This document shows, piece after piece, positions 9,647 through 18,497 of a stretch of 64,000 nucleotides of DNA (the stretch's first letter is position 1; the number at the start of each line of letters is the position of its first letter). This DNA comes from Thiosulfatihalobacter marinus (GTDB lineage: Bacteria > Pseudomonadota > Alphaproteobacteria > Rhodobacterales > Rhodobacteraceae). The notes under the pieces are model-generated. The model was not told the origin of the DNA and made no database searches. It worked only from the letters and a program-made list of their open reading frames with translations. A program made the translations under genes and the position numbers. Where the stretch lies: assembly GCF_016019955.1 (NCBI RefSeq), contig NZ_JAECRZ010000005.1, forward strand, positions 186,001-250,000, in the 5' to 3' direction.

Positions 9647-9805
9647 ATGCAGATCCTGGCTTATCTGATCCCGATTTCCCTGCTGCTGGGCGGCGTGGGC
9701 CTGTTGGCCTTTGTCTATACGGTGAAGACCAACCAGTATGACGACCCCGAGGGGGATGCCCGGCGCATCCTGTCGGGGCAGTATGACGACAAGCCCAAAA
9801 CGTGA
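9647..9805 (+). CDS. ccoS: cbb3-type oxidase assembly protein CcoS
   Basis: A short 52-aa protein. It begins MQILAYLIPISLLLGGVG, has one N-terminal helix (about residues 3-26) and continues with the FixS-type stretch QYDDPEGDARRIL. CcoS is needed to insert haem b and Cu-B into CcoN. It starts 8 bp after the ccoI stop and closes the ccoGHIS operon. It faces hemF, 95 bp away; no clear terminator was seen between them. Confidence 0.93.
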   Translation: MQILAYLIPISLLLGGVGLLAFVYTVKTNQYDDPEGDARRILSGQYDDKPKT

Positions 9806-9870
9806 TCACGCGCCGGGGGGCGGGCATCGCGGTGCAAGGCGCGCGGCTTGCCTGAATGGCCTTGACCGGC

Positions 9871-9915
9871 CCAAATCCGCTTGGCCCAGATCCACTTGGC
9901 TCAGACCCACTTGGC
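9871..9915. repeat. 15-bp tandem repeat spanning the hemF stop codon
   Basis: About 2.7 units of a 15-bp motif of the form CC(A/G)CTTGGC(C/T)CAGA(T/C) cover the last codons of hemF and the bases beyond. On the hemF strand each unit encodes A-K-W/R-I/V-W, and the hemF stop TGA stands where the next unit has TGG. Confidence 0.85.
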
Positions 9916-10794
9916 CATGGGGGGCAGGCTCATCAGCACGGCATTGGCATCGTGCCCGGTTTCCAGGCCGAATTTGGTGCCCCGGTCATAGACCAGATTA
10001 TATTCGGCATAGAGGCCGCGATGCACCAGCTGGGCGTCTTTTTCGGGCGCACCGAAATCGGCGGTACGGCGTTTTTCCACCAGCGGCAGGTAGGCGGGCA
10101 GGAAGGCGCGGCCCACGTCCTGGATAAAGGCGAAATCCGCTTCCCAGTCGCCGGTGTTGTGATCGTCAAGGAAGATGCCGCCCACGCCGCGCGCGCGGTT
10201 GCGGTGCGGGACATAAAAATAATCGTCGGCCCAGGCCTTGAAGCGCGGGTAATGCGCGGGGTCGTGCCGGTCGCAGTGATCTTTTTGCACGGCGTGGAAA
10301 TGGGCGGTGTCCTCGTCATATTCGAGGCAGGGGTTCAGATCCGATCCGCCGCCGAACCACCAGGCATGGGGGGTCCAGAACATGCGGGTATTCATGTGCA
10401 CGGCGGGGCAATGCGGGTTCTGCATATGCGCCACCAGAGAGATGCCCGAGGCCCAGAAGCGGGGATCGCCCTTCATGCCCGGCAGGCCCTTGCGCGCGGC
10501 CATGGCGGCCTGAGCGCGGTCGCCCAGTTCGCCATAGACGGTCGAGATATTGACCCCGACCTTTTCAAAGACGCGCCCACCACGCAGGACCGACATCAGC
10601 CCGCCCCCGGCATCCGTGCCGTCGGCGCTGGCGCGGGTGGTTTGGCTGACCTCGAAGCGGCCCGGCGCCTGATCGGCGAAGGGGCCGGTTGCATGGCTGT
10701 CCTCGAGCGCCTCGAAGGCGGTGACGATCTGGTCGCGCAGATCGCGGAACCACGCGCTGGCGCGGGCCTTCCGGCTGTCCATCTGGTCTGTCAT
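9901..10794 (-). CDS. hemF: oxygen-dependent coproporphyrinogen-III oxidase
   Basis: A 297-aa soluble enzyme that oxidatively decarboxylates coproporphyrinogen III to protoporphyrinogen IX using O2. It shows the family's long conserved stretches (GGGLMSVLRGGRVFEKVGVN, HMNTRMFW, WWFGGGSDLNP, EYNLVYDRGTKFGL) and ends PPMAKWV. The start at 10794 follows CAGGAGCATTC; the longer upstream frame has no support. It is convergent with ccoS and 19 bp downstream of an SDR gene on the same strand. The oxygen-dependent enzyme suits aerobic growth; no oxygen-independent hemN is in the window. A 15-bp repeat runs through its stop codon. Confidence 0.96.
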   Translation of the reverse strand: MTDQMDSRKARASAWFRDLRDQIVTAFEALEDSHATGPFADQAPGRFEVSQTTRASADGTDAGGGLMSVLRGGRVFEKVGVNISTVYGELGDRAQAAMAARKGLPGMKGDPRFWASGISLVAHMQNPHCPAVHMNTRMFWTPHAWWFGGGSDLNPCLEYDEDTAHFHAVQKDHCDRHDPAHYPRFKAWADDYFYVPHRNRARGVGGIFLDDHNTGDWEADFAFIQDVGRAFLPAYLPLVEKRRTADFGAPEKDAQLVHRGLYAEYNLVYDRGTKFGLETGHDANAVLMSLPPMAKWV

Positions 10795-10813
10795 GAATGC
10801 TCCTGTGGGTCGG

Positions 10814-11614
10814 TTAATGCGCGGGGGCCGTGACCGGATCAAGCAGGGTGCGCCCGCCGTCCAGCGTGAGGATCTGCCCGGTCATGAAGCCGGAACCCTC
10901 GGAGGCCAGGAACTGAACCGCGTCGGCCAGTTCACCGGGGGCGGCGATGCGGCCCAGCGGGGTGTGGTGTTCGATCTCGCTGCGGTATTCGCGCCTTTCC
11001 TTGAGCGTGTCCTGAAGGCTGGCGGACATGACCGAGCCGAAGGAGACCGCGTTGACCCGGATCCGGTGCGGCGCCAGCGCCACGGCCAGAGAGCGGGTCA
11101 TCTGATCAAGCGCGGCGGTGGAGACCGAATAGGCCAGCAGATCGGGATGGGTGCGCCGGGCGGCGATGGAGCTGAGATTGACGATCGAGCCAACCTGACC
11201 CTCGGTCTGGCCTTCGGCCTGTTTGATCATGCGCCTGGCGGCGATCTGGCTGAGGCGCAGCGCCGTCATCAGGTTCTGTTGCAACATTTGCTCTACAGAG
11301 CCGTCATCGGGGTCAAGCGCATCGGTGGGCATCACCTGGCGACAGCCGTTGATCAGGATATCGACCTGATCGAATGCGTCGATCGTGGCCGAGATCAGAT
11401 TGTTGATGGTCAGCTTTTCGCGCAGATCCCCGGCGAAGTAGCGGATATTGCCTTCTTCGTTCTTGTCGCCCAGTTCTTCGATCAGGCGTTTTTCGTCCAT
11501 GTCGGCGAACATCACATTGGCGCCGTGATCGGCAAAGTGCCGCCCCAGTGCCAGCCCGATGCCATTGGCCGATCCGGTGATAATGGCGGTTTTACCGGCG
11601 ATAGAATAAGACAT
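10814..11614 (-). CDS. atypical short-chain dehydrogenase/reductase
   Basis: A 266-aa SDR-fold protein. It has the Rossmann glycine motif TGSANGIG (residues 13-20) and a Ser at 148-149, but the YxxxK catalytic motif reads Y162-S-V-S-T166, with Thr in place of the proton-relay Lys. The usual NNAG motif is replaced by INGCR. It probably still binds NAD(P), but classical SDR catalysis is doubtful. It lies between the RsmC-like gene and hemF on the same strand, 19 bp before hemF, so co-transcription with hemF is likely. Substrate unknown. Confidence 0.8.
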   Translation of the reverse strand: MSYSIAGKTAIITGSANGIGLALGRHFADHGANVMFADMDEKRLIEELGDKNEEGNIRYFAGDLREKLTINNLISATIDAFDQVDILINGCRQVMPTDALDPDDGSVEQMLQQNLMTALRLSQIAARRMIKQAEGQTEGQVGSIVNLSSIAARRTHPDLLAYSVSTAALDQMTRSLAVALAPHRIRVNAVSFGSVMSASLQDTLKERREYRSEIEHHTPLGRIAAPGELADAVQFLASEGSGFMTGQILTLDGGRTLLDPVTAPAH

Positions 11615-11646
11615 TTGCGATCCCCATCACGCTGTCACGATTCGTG

Positions 11647-12642
11647 TCACGTTACGCGCTTTGCGCGCTTTGCGCGAGCGGGACGCGCGGCGCAGAGCAC
11701 CTTGAAGCGGTTGTCGCCCGCCACCTCGTCGACCTTGGCAAAGCGGTCCTGAAGCGCGGCTTCGTAGGGCAGGTGGCGATTGGCGACCATCCAGAGATGA
11801 CCGCCGGGTGTGAGGATGCGCGCGGCAGTGTCGATAAAGGCCACGCCAAGCGCCGGTTCGGCCCTGCGTCCGGTATGAAAGGGCGGGTTCATCACCACGG
11901 TATCGGCCTTGAATGGCGGTGCCCAGGCGGTGGCGTCTTCCCAGTGAAAGGTGGCGCGTGGATCGCGGATATTGGCGCGTGCGCAGGTCAGCGCGACATG
12001 ATCGGAGTCGACCAGATGCACCGCCTTGACGCGCTCGCGTTCCAGGACGGCGCGCGACAGGAACCCCCAGCCAGCGCCCAGATCGGCCACGACCGGGCCA
12101 AGCTTGGACGGCAGGGCGGCGGCCAGCGCGGCCGAGGCCGGATCGATCCCGTCGGCGGAGAACACGCCGGGGCGGGTAACGAAGCCGCCGTCGAGCGTGG
12201 TGTCGCCGTGCGGCAGCCAGGCCGAGAAATCGCCGCTGACCGTGAACAGCCTGCCATGCGCCTTGGACAGGGTCAGGCCGATTTCGCCCAGCGGTTTGCA
12301 CGCCTTGAGCAGGCTGTCGATGCCGTCGGTCTTCTGGCCATCGACCACCACGATGTCGGCCACCGCCCCGGCGCGGGCTACAAGCTCGCGCGCCTGCGCC
12401 TTGGCACGGGGCAGGACGACGACGGCCAGCGCATAGGGGCCGTCTTCGGTCAGGCGGGTGTGATAGCCGGCGCGGGCAAACGCGTCGTGATCGGGTTTCA
12501 TGTGCTGGATCACGTCCACGCGGCCATGGGGCAGGGCGCCCAGATCGTAGCCCGCGGGCGGGGCAAACACGGCGATGCGGCCTTCGGCAGGCACGGACAG
12601 GCCGTGGTCCTCGATGGCGAGGGTCAGTCGGGAATGGGACAT
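11647..12642 (-). CDS. class I SAM-dependent methyltransferase, RsmC/RlmG-like
   Basis: A 331-aa protein with a degenerate N-terminal half and a C-terminal catalytic methyltransferase domain: SAM-binding VADLGAGWGFLS (about residue 187), acidic VHLVDSD, and the amino-methylating NPPFHTGR motif. This two-domain layout and the NPPF(H)xG signature are those of the 16S rRNA G1207 (RsmC) and 23S rRNA G1835 (RlmG) N2-guanine methyltransferases. Which rRNA is modified cannot be told here. The C-terminus is Lys/Arg-rich. It lies 28 bp after clpS and 32 bp before the SDR. Confidence 0.82.
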   Translation of the reverse strand: MSHSRLTLAIEDHGLSVPAEGRIAVFAPPAGYDLGALPHGRVDVIQHMKPDHDAFARAGYHTRLTEDGPYALAVVVLPRAKAQARELVARAGAVADIVVVDGQKTDGIDSLLKACKPLGEIGLTLSKAHGRLFTVSGDFSAWLPHGDTTLDGGFVTRPGVFSADGIDPASAALAAALPSKLGPVVADLGAGWGFLSRAVLERERVKAVHLVDSDHVALTCARANIRDPRATFHWEDATAWAPPFKADTVVMNPPFHTGRRAEPALGVAFIDTAARILTPGGHLWMVANRHLPYEAALQDRFAKVDEVAGDNRFKVLCAARPARAKRAKRVT

Positions 12643-12670
12643 GTTGCTGGCGTTCCGGCGGGGGGCCGGA

Positions 12671-13024
12671 TCACTCCTTTTCCATGGTGCATTGCAGCGG
12701 GTGCTGGTGACGGCGGGCGAAATCCATCACCTGTGTCACCTTGGTTTCGGCAATTTCGTGGCTGAACACCCCGACCACCGCGAGGCCCTTCTTGTGCACG
12801 GTCAGCATGATTTCAAACGCTTCGGCATGGGTCATGCCGAAGAACCGTTCGAGAATGTGCACGACGAATTCCATCGGCGTGTAATCGTCGTTCAGCAGCA
12901 GCACCTTGTAGAGCGGCGGGCGCTTGGTTCGGGTGCGGGTTTGCAGGGCGACTCCGGCATCGCCGTCATCGCCGTCGGGCGTGTTGGACATGCGCAGGGG
13001 GTGCAGGGTCATGCTGGTGGTCAT
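12671..13024 (-). CDS. clpS: ATP-dependent Clp protease adaptor ClpS
   Basis: A 117-aa adaptor that delivers N-degron substrates to ClpAP. The conserved core is clear: [20 protein letters not shown], then [24 protein letters not shown]. The N-terminal tail is Asp/Gly-rich. Three in-frame ATGs occur at 13024, 13012 and 12991, none with a strong Shine-Dalgarno; 13024 is used, and 12991 (106 aa) is equally possible. clpA is in the same window at 42.9-45.2 kb but not linked. It is divergent from a HAD phosphatase gene. Confidence 0.92.
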   Translation of the reverse strand: MTTSMTLHPLRMSNTPDGDDGDAGVALQTRTRTKRPPLYKVLLLNDDYTPMEFVVHILERFFGMTHAEAFEIMLTVHKKGLAVVGVFSHEIAETKVTQVMDFARRHQHPLQCTMEKE

Positions 13025-13109
13025 CCGCTTTTTGGCTGTTTTGCGTTCAGTGTTTATATAGCCTGACAAGGGCGCAGGAAAAGGGGCTGTGCACCGGGCG
13101 AATGGACAC

Positions 13110-13811
13110 ATGACGGCAAATCTTACCACAATCGGCTTTGATGCGGATGATACGCTTTGGCACAACGAGCGGTTCTTTCGCCTGACGCAGGAGCGATTCG
13201 CCGCTTTGCTGGCCGATTACGCGCCGCCCGCGCAGCTGGAAGCGCGGCTGCTGGAGGCGGAGCGGCGCAATGTCGGGCATTACGGGTTCGGCATCAAGGG
13301 CTTCGTTCTGTCGATGATCGAGACCGCGATCGAAGTGACAGAGGAACGTGTGCCCGCCGCCGTGATCGGTGAACTGATGGCGGCCGGGCGCGAGATGCTG
13401 CGCCATCCGATCGAGCTTTTGCCCCATGCGCGCGAGGTGATCGGGATGCTGGCGCCGGACCATCGCCTGGTTCTGATCACCAAGGGCGATCTGCTGGACC
13501 AGGAGCGCAAGCTGGCGCAATCGGGGCTGGGTGAGATGTTCGACTGGGTCGAGATCGTGTCCCACAAGACACCCGAGACATATGCCCGTGTCTTTGCACG
13601 TCATGGCGATGGCCCGGCGCGCGCCATGATGGTGGGCGATTCGATGCGCTCGGATGTGGTGCCCGCGATTGCCGCGGGGGGGTGGGGCGTGCATGTGCCC
13701 CAGGGCCCGGCCTGGGCGCTGGAACAGGCCGATCCGCCTGCGGATACCAGCCGCTTTGTCGCGCTGCCGTCGTTGGCGGATTTGCCGGAACTGGTGCGCG
13801 GGATCGGTTGA
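13110..13811 (+). CDS. HAD-family hydrolase (putative phosphatase)
   Basis: A 233-aa HAD-fold protein: motif [10 protein letters not shown], motif II VLITKGD, motif III Lys in VSHKTPE and motif [15 protein letters not shown]. The cap sits between motifs I and II (C1 type, mostly helical). Such proteins act on phosphorylated metabolites; the substrate is unknown. The start is placed at the ATG at 13110 after a GGACAC stretch; an in-frame GTG at 13089 would add seven residues. It is divergent from clpS. Confidence 0.82.
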   Translation: MTANLTTIGFDADDTLWHNERFFRLTQERFAALLADYAPPAQLEARLLEAERRNVGHYGFGIKGFVLSMIETAIEVTEERVPAAVIGELMAAGREMLRHPIELLPHAREVIGMLAPDHRLVLITKGDLLDQERKLAQSGLGEMFDWVEIVSHKTPETYARVFARHGDGPARAMMVGDSMRSDVVPAIAAGGWGVHVPQGPAWALEQADPPADTSRFVALPSLADLPELVRGIG

Positions 13812-13967
13812 CGCCAAGTCAGCGCGGAGGCGCGCGAACGCACCAGTTGGGGTGCGCGCACCACGTCCCCCAAGATGTGCGATTTCACTTTCGGAAAGTC
13901 GGGCAAATCAGCCTGAACAAACACTTTAATCGAAACCGGCCTTGTGATAGCCTCATTTCAAACAAAG

Positions 13968-15368
13968 ATGTCCGACCGGAAAACCGGCGGCAAGAGGCAG
14001 ATAAAGGGCAGTTCAGTGAAGGCGCCGCGCACAAGGCCGGCCCGCATCGGGCTATTCATGATTACGTTCCTGTGGCTCGCGCTCGGCGTGCCCGTCATCG
14101 TGTCCGCGGCACCCTATGCCGCGATGGTGGTGGATGCGCGATCCGGCGAGGTGCTGCATTCGCGCAATGCCGACACCCGGCTGCACCCGGCGTCGCTGAC
14201 CAAGATGATGACGCTGTATATCGCCTTTGAAGCGGTCAAGAATGGCGAGATTTCGCTGGATACCAAGGTGCGTATCTCCAAGAAAGCGGCCGCGGAGCCA
14301 CCCTCGAAGCTGGGGCTGGTGGCGGGGCAGCGGATTGCGCTGCGCTATCTGATTCGCGCGGCGGCGGTGAAATCGGCCAACGATGCGGCCACGGCCATCG
14401 CCGAGGCGCTGGAAGGGTCAGAGGCGGCCTTTGCCCGCCGGATGAACCGCACCGCCAAGGCGATGGGCATGACCAACACGACGTTCAAGAACGCCAACGG
14501 GCTGACCGAGGGCGGGCATTTGTCGACGGCGCGGGACATGACCACGCTGGGCCGGCATCTGTTGTACGACTACCCGCAGTATTACAATCTGTTCTCGCGC
14601 CGTTCGACAAGCGCCGGGATCAAGTCGGTCAACAACACCAACCGCCGGCTGCTGGACGCCTATAATGGCGCGGACGGGATCAAGACCGGATATACCCGCG
14701 CCGCGGGGTTCAACCTTGTGGCTTCGGCGGAGCGGGGCAACGAGCGGATCATCGCCACGGTTTTCGGCGGGCGTTCCTCGGCATCGCGCAATGCCAAGGT
14801 TGCCGAACTGCTGGACCTGGGCTTTCGCCGGGCGCCGACCCGGGTGGCAACGCGCAAACCGTCACCGCCCGATTACAATGGTACACAGGCCCGCAAGGGC
14901 AAGACTGTTCGTGTGGCGACGGCGGTAAAGCGGTCGTTGCGGCCGCGCTTGCGGCCAGACACCACCGCGCCGGAAAGCCCGCCTGTGGTTGTTGCCGCGG
15001 CCAAGGTGATCGAACACGATATTCAGTCGGCGTTGCTGGAGGCGCAACAGACCGTCGGGGCGGAGATCATCAGCCCCGAACCGGTCGCACCGCCCCAGCC
15101 AACGGTGGTGACGCGGCTGTCCACGTCGGGCGGGCGTCAATGGGGGATCAATGTGGGCCGCTATCCCAGCCGATACGCGGCGGAAAAGATGCTGTTGAAG
15201 ACGGCGCTGGCGGAGATGACGACGCTGGATGGCAGCCTGCGCAAGGTGGTGAAGAACTCGCGCGGCTACGAGGCCAATTTCATGGGGCTGACCGAGGATA
15301 CCGCGGCTATGGCCTGTCGCCGCCTGCAAGCGCGCAAGATCACCTGTTACACGATCGGGCCGGGCTGA
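13968..15368 (+). CDS. D-alanyl-D-alanine carboxypeptidase with SPOR domain
   Basis: A 466-aa periplasmic peptidase S11 (PBP5/6-type) enzyme that trims the terminal D-Ala of peptidoglycan pentapeptides. After a Lys/Arg-rich N-terminus comes a signal helix ending VSAAPYA. Catalytic motifs are SLTK (S76, K79), SAN (136-138) and KTG (239-241). The usual PBP5 C-terminal membrane helix is absent; instead a Pro-rich linker leads to a SPOR-like domain (RQWGINVGRYPSRYAAEKML), which would bind denuded glycans at the septum. The start is uncertain: GTG at 13944, ATG at 13968 (used) and GTG at 14016 (after AAAGGGCA) are all in frame. Confidence 0.9.
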   Translation: MSDRKTGGKRQIKGSSVKAPRTRPARIGLFMITFLWLALGVPVIVSAAPYAAMVVDARSGEVLHSRNADTRLHPASLTKMMTLYIAFEAVKNGEISLDTKVRISKKAAAEPPSKLGLVAGQRIALRYLIRAAAVKSANDAATAIAEALEGSEAAFARRMNRTAKAMGMTNTTFKNANGLTEGGHLSTARDMTTLGRHLLYDYPQYYNLFSRRSTSAGIKSVNNTNRRLLDAYNGADGIKTGYTRAAGFNLVASAERGNERIIATVFGGRSSASRNAKVAELLDLGFRRAPTRVATRKPSPPDYNGTQARKGKTVRVATAVKRSLRPRLRPDTTAPESPPVVVAAAKVIEHDIQSALLEAQQTVGAEIISPEPVAPPQPTVVTRLSTSGGRQWGINVGRYPSRYAAEKMLLKTALAEMTTLDGSLRKVVKNSRGYEANFMGLTEDTAAMACRRLQARKITCYTIGPG

Positions 15369-15396
15369 ACGCCACCGCCCTGACCGCATGGCGCAG

Positions 15397-15430
15397 AAAA
15401 AATGGCGGGGATGTCCCCGCCATTCGCTTT
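15397..15430. terminator. bidirectional terminator between convergent genes
   Basis: AATGGCGGGGA (15401-15411) pairs with TCCCCGCCATT (15414-15424) over a 2-nt loop. It is flanked by A6 on the left and CGCTTTT on the right, so it can stop transcripts from both sides. Confidence 0.88.
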
Positions 15431-15448
15431 TGACATGGCTGTGCTGGT

Positions 15449-16018
15449 TCAGCTTTGTTTGCGGGCCATGCGGATGTCACGGCACAGCAGCCCGTGCAGC
15501 ATCTCGATCTCGGTATCGGTGCCGCGGATCGCCGTCAGTTCGTTGGGGTTGTTGAAAAAACGGATGCGCAGCGCGGCCATGCCATGGGGCATATCGGTGC
15601 GACGCACGTAAATGCTTTTGACCTGGGACAGCGGAACGCGGCGCACGGCCTTGTGGCGGTCCTGGCGGTTGAGGGCCGAAACGACCAGTTCGTTCTTTCT
15701 GGGGTCAAACCGGATTTCGCTGCGGTGACCGCGTGTGGCAAAGCTGTAGACCGCCATGCCGATCAGCGCGCTGGCCACCGACATCATGATCTTCGTGGTC
15801 ATCGGATCGCCCGCAAAGCTGGCGTTTGGGAAGGACCACTGGATCAGCGCCCCCAGCACGATCACGATCCCGACAAAGCGCAAGATGGCCTCGTTGCGCG
15901 AGGTGTGGCGGAACTTGCCTGTCGTTTCGCTGACGGCGTAACCGGTTTCAGCGGGCTGGGCGACAAGCGAGTTCCAATTTTCTGCCCCCACGGCTCCAAA
16001 TCGGACCAAAGCGTTCAT
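15449..16018 (-). CDS. conserved hypothetical membrane protein
   Basis: A 189-aa protein of unknown function. An N-terminal soluble part (about 50 residues) is followed by two hydrophobic segments (about 49-66 and 75-95) and a C-terminal cytoplasmic part of about 90 residues that looks like a small beta-rich domain (EIRFDPRKNELVVSALNR, then VPLSQVKSIYVRR). The layout recalls membrane-anchored PH-like (bPH2) proteins, but this is only a resemblance. The start at 16018 follows GAGGACAG; the frame extends 48 bp upstream without support. It is convergent with the carboxypeptidase gene. Confidence 0.65.
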   Translation of the reverse strand: MNALVRFGAVGAENWNSLVAQPAETGYAVSETTGKFRHTSRNEAILRFVGIVIVLGALIQWSFPNASFAGDPMTTKIMMSVASALIGMAVYSFATRGHRSEIRFDPRKNELVVSALNRQDRHKAVRRVPLSQVKSIYVRRTDMPHGMAALRIRFFNNPNELTAIRGTDTEIEMLHGLLCRDIRMARKQS

Positions 16019-16124
16019 GAGTCTGTCCTCTGTTTCCTCATATATCGGGCACAGAGTCGTCGCCAAAAATGGCCAAATCGTGAACTGAATGGTGCGTATC
16101 TGGGGTATTAACCTTTTTGCAGGG

Positions 16125-17084
16125 TCACGTGCGCCAGGCGAAGAAATCCGGGCCGGCCTGTGTCAGCAGATGCGCGGCCATGGCGCGGCCCATTTCGGCG
16201 CCGTCCTCGATTGGCGCGGAGCGCGCGTCGGTCAGGCGTTCGGACCCGTCGGGGCGCAGCACTTCGCCGCGCAGGTGCAGCGTTGTGCCCTCCAGTTCGC
16301 ACAGGCCCGCGATCGGGGTTTCGCAAGAGCCGTCCAGCGCGGCGAGAAAGGCGCGTTCGGCGGCCAGGCGCTGGCCGGTGGGGGTGTCGTGGATCGCTTC
16401 GAGCAGGGCGGCGGTGGCGCCGTCATCGGCGCGTCGTTCGATGCCGATGGCGCCCTGAGCCACGGCGGGCAGCATTTCGGTGGAGTCGATGGCGGAGGCG
16501 GCGACATGGGCCATGTCCAGCCGGTTCAGCCCGGCCATGGCGAGAAAGGTGCAATCGGCCACGCCATCGCCCAGTTTCTTCAGGCGGGTCTGTACGTTGC
16601 CGCGAAATTCCACAACCTTCAGGTCCGGGCGATAATTCAAAAGCTGGGCGCGGCGGCGCAACGAGGAGGTGCCCACGACCGCGCCTTGCGGCAGGTCGGC
16701 CAGCGATTTGACATTGGGCGACACAAAGGCGTCGCGCGTGTCTTCGCGGGGCAGGTAGGTGTCCAGCAGCAGCCCGGCGGGCTGATCCACGGGCATGTCC
16801 TTCATCGAGTGCACGGCGATGTCGATCGCGCCCGAGAGCAGGTCTTGTTCGATCTCCTTGGTGAAGAGGCCCTTGCCGCCCAGTTCCTTGAGCGGGCGAT
16901 CCTTTGCGATCAGGCCGGCATCGTCGCCGGTGGTCTTGATCACGACAATGGTGAACGCGTCTTCGGCCAGATCGAAGGCCGTCATGAGGCGGCGGCGGGT
17001 TTCTACGGCCTGCGCCAGCGCGAGCGGAGAACCGCGCGTGCCGATCCTGAGGGGCGAGTCGGGGGAGGGGAGGGTCGAAGTCAT
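16125..17084 (-). CDS. hemC: hydroxymethylbilane synthase (porphobilinogen deaminase)
   Basis: A 319-aa cytoplasmic enzyme that polymerises four porphobilinogen molecules to hydroxymethylbilane. The family signature stretches are present: RIGTRGSPLALAQ at the N-terminus, GGKGLFTKEIEQ, IAVHSMKDMP, GTSSLRRRAQL, VEFRGNVQTRL, and the dipyrromethane-cofactor cysteine in DGSCETPI. It is divergent from hemE, 196 bp away; hemF is about 5.3 kb away, so three haem genes lie within 9 kb. Confidence 0.97.
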   Translation of the reverse strand: MTSTLPSPDSPLRIGTRGSPLALAQAVETRRRLMTAFDLAEDAFTIVVIKTTGDDAGLIAKDRPLKELGGKGLFTKEIEQDLLSGAIDIAVHSMKDMPVDQPAGLLLDTYLPREDTRDAFVSPNVKSLADLPQGAVVGTSSLRRRAQLLNYRPDLKVVEFRGNVQTRLKKLGDGVADCTFLAMAGLNRLDMAHVAASAIDSTEMLPAVAQGAIGIERRADDGATAALLEAIHDTPTGQRLAAERAFLAALDGSCETPIAGLCELEGTTLHLRGEVLRPDGSERLTDARSAPIEDGAEMGRAMAAHLLTQAGPDFFAWRT

Positions 17085-17231
17085 GATCTTGGTCTAGTCC
17101 CGGCGGCCAGGTGTGACAAGCGCAGAAGGGTTGACATCCCGGCCCTGTCGCGTGACCTAGCAGTTAAGTTTGCCCGCCACAGGGGGCGCGTTTCATCCGG
17201 GCCAAGAGGCCCGATTTTGGAACGTGATTCC

Positions 17232-17245
17232 TTGATACATGTCAA
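17232..17245. promoter_or_regulatory. FnrL-type box just upstream of hemE
   Basis: TTGAT-ACAT-GTCAA is a good FNR-type palindrome whose centre is only 42 bp from the hemE ATG. A TTGACA hexamer at 17131-17136 may be an upstream -35 for hemE. Confidence 0.75.
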
Positions 17246-17280
17246 CGCCTGGGCATGTGGCCGACACTAAGAGGGAACGC

Positions 17281-18315
17281 ATGACTGAGACCAAGAAAAT
17301 TCTGCGGGCACTGGCCGGCGAAACGCTGGACACACCGCCGATCTGGATGATGCGGCAGGCGGGGCGCTATCTGCCCGAATACCGCGCGACGCGGGCGCAG
17401 GCGGGGGATTTCCTGTCCCTGTGTTACAACAGTGAGTTGGCGGCGGAGGTGACGCTGCAACCGATCCGGCGCTACGGGTTCGATGCGGCGATCCTGTTCG
17501 CCGATATCCTGCTGCTGCCCCAGGCGCTGGGCGCCGATCTGTGGTTTGTCACCGGCGAGGGCCCGCGCCTGTCGACGATTGAAACGCAGGCGGATTTCGA
17601 CAGGCTGACCCCGGTTTCGGAAATCGACGCGGTGCTGAGCCCGGTTTACGACACGGTGCGCCTTTTGAGCCGGGAATTGCCGAAAGAAACCACGCTGATC
17701 GGATTTGCCGGGATGCCCTGGACGGTGGCGACCTATATGGTGGCGGGGCGTGGGACGCCCGATCAGGGCCCGGCCCATGCGCTCAAGGACAGCAATCCGG
17801 CGCTGTTTGATCAGATCATCGATCTGTTGAGCGAGGCGACCGTGGAATACCTGTCCCGCCAGATCGAGGCGGGGGCCGAGGTGGTCAAGCTGTTTGACAG
17901 CTGGGCCGGGTCGCTGAAGGGCGACGATTTCGACCGGTATGCGCTGGAACCGGCCCGAAAGATCATTGCGGCGCTCAAGGCGCGGCACCCGGGGGTGCCG
18001 GTCATCGCCTTTCCGCGCGGGGCGGGGGCACGCTATGAGGGATTTGCCAGGGCGACCGGCGCGGATTGTGTGGCGCTGGATGACGGCGTGACGCCGGTCT
18101 GGGCCGCGGCACATGTGCAGAAGGACGGCTGTGTGCAGGGCAATCTGAAGTCGTCGCATATGGTGACGGGCGGGCAGGCGCTGGTGGATGAGACCCGCAG
18201 GATTGTCGATGCGTTCGGCAAGGGGCCGCATATCTTCAATCTGGGCCACGGGATCACCCCGGATGCGGACCCGGAGAATGTGCAGCTGATGATCGATACG
18301 GTGCGCGGGCGGTAA
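17281..18315 (+). CDS. hemE: uroporphyrinogen decarboxylase
   Basis: A 344-aa cytoplasmic enzyme that removes four acetate carboxyls of uroporphyrinogen III to give coproporphyrinogen III, the substrate of HemF in this window. The N-terminal signature [17 protein letters not shown] and the active-site Asp stretch [17 protein letters not shown] are clear, as are [14 protein letters not shown] and [13 protein letters not shown]. The ATG at 17281 follows AGAGGGAACGC; an in-frame ATG at 17239 overlaps the FnrL-type box and is rejected. It is monocistronic as far as can be seen. Confidence 0.97.
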   Translation: MTETKKILRALAGETLDTPPIWMMRQAGRYLPEYRATRAQAGDFLSLCYNSELAAEVTLQPIRRYGFDAAILFADILLLPQALGADLWFVTGEGPRLSTIETQADFDRLTPVSEIDAVLSPVYDTVRLLSRELPKETTLIGFAGMPWTVATYMVAGRGTPDQGPAHALKDSNPALFDQIIDLLSEATVEYLSRQIEAGAEVVKLFDSWAGSLKGDDFDRYALEPARKIIAALKARHPGVPVIAFPRGAGARYEGFARATGADCVALDDGVTPVWAAAHVQKDGCVQGNLKSSHMVTGGQALVDETRRIVDAFGKGPHIFNLGHGITPDADPENVQLMIDTVRGR

Positions 18316-18326
18316 AGCGCTACGGG

Positions 18327-18460
18327 GCCGGGCATCGCATGACCGCGGGTGGGCGATGTGCCGGTTGAGTATGCCGCTTTATGGCGCCTAATCCCGCCGG
18401 TCCCGATATCTGGCGATACCTATCCAAATCGCCCATTGGGGCGGTCGGGCGATGCCCGGC
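18327..18460. repeat. 12-bp inverted repeat in the hemE/CaiB intergenic region
   Basis: GCCGGGCATCGC (18327-18338) and GCGATGCCCGGC (18449-18460) are exact reverse complements 110 bp apart. A further hairpin GGCAAGC/GCTTGCC follows at 18461-18477. The region separates two convergent genes. Confidence 0.75.
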
Positions 18461-18497
18461 GGCAAGCAGGGCTTGCCTTGATTCCGGGCGGCCAATG

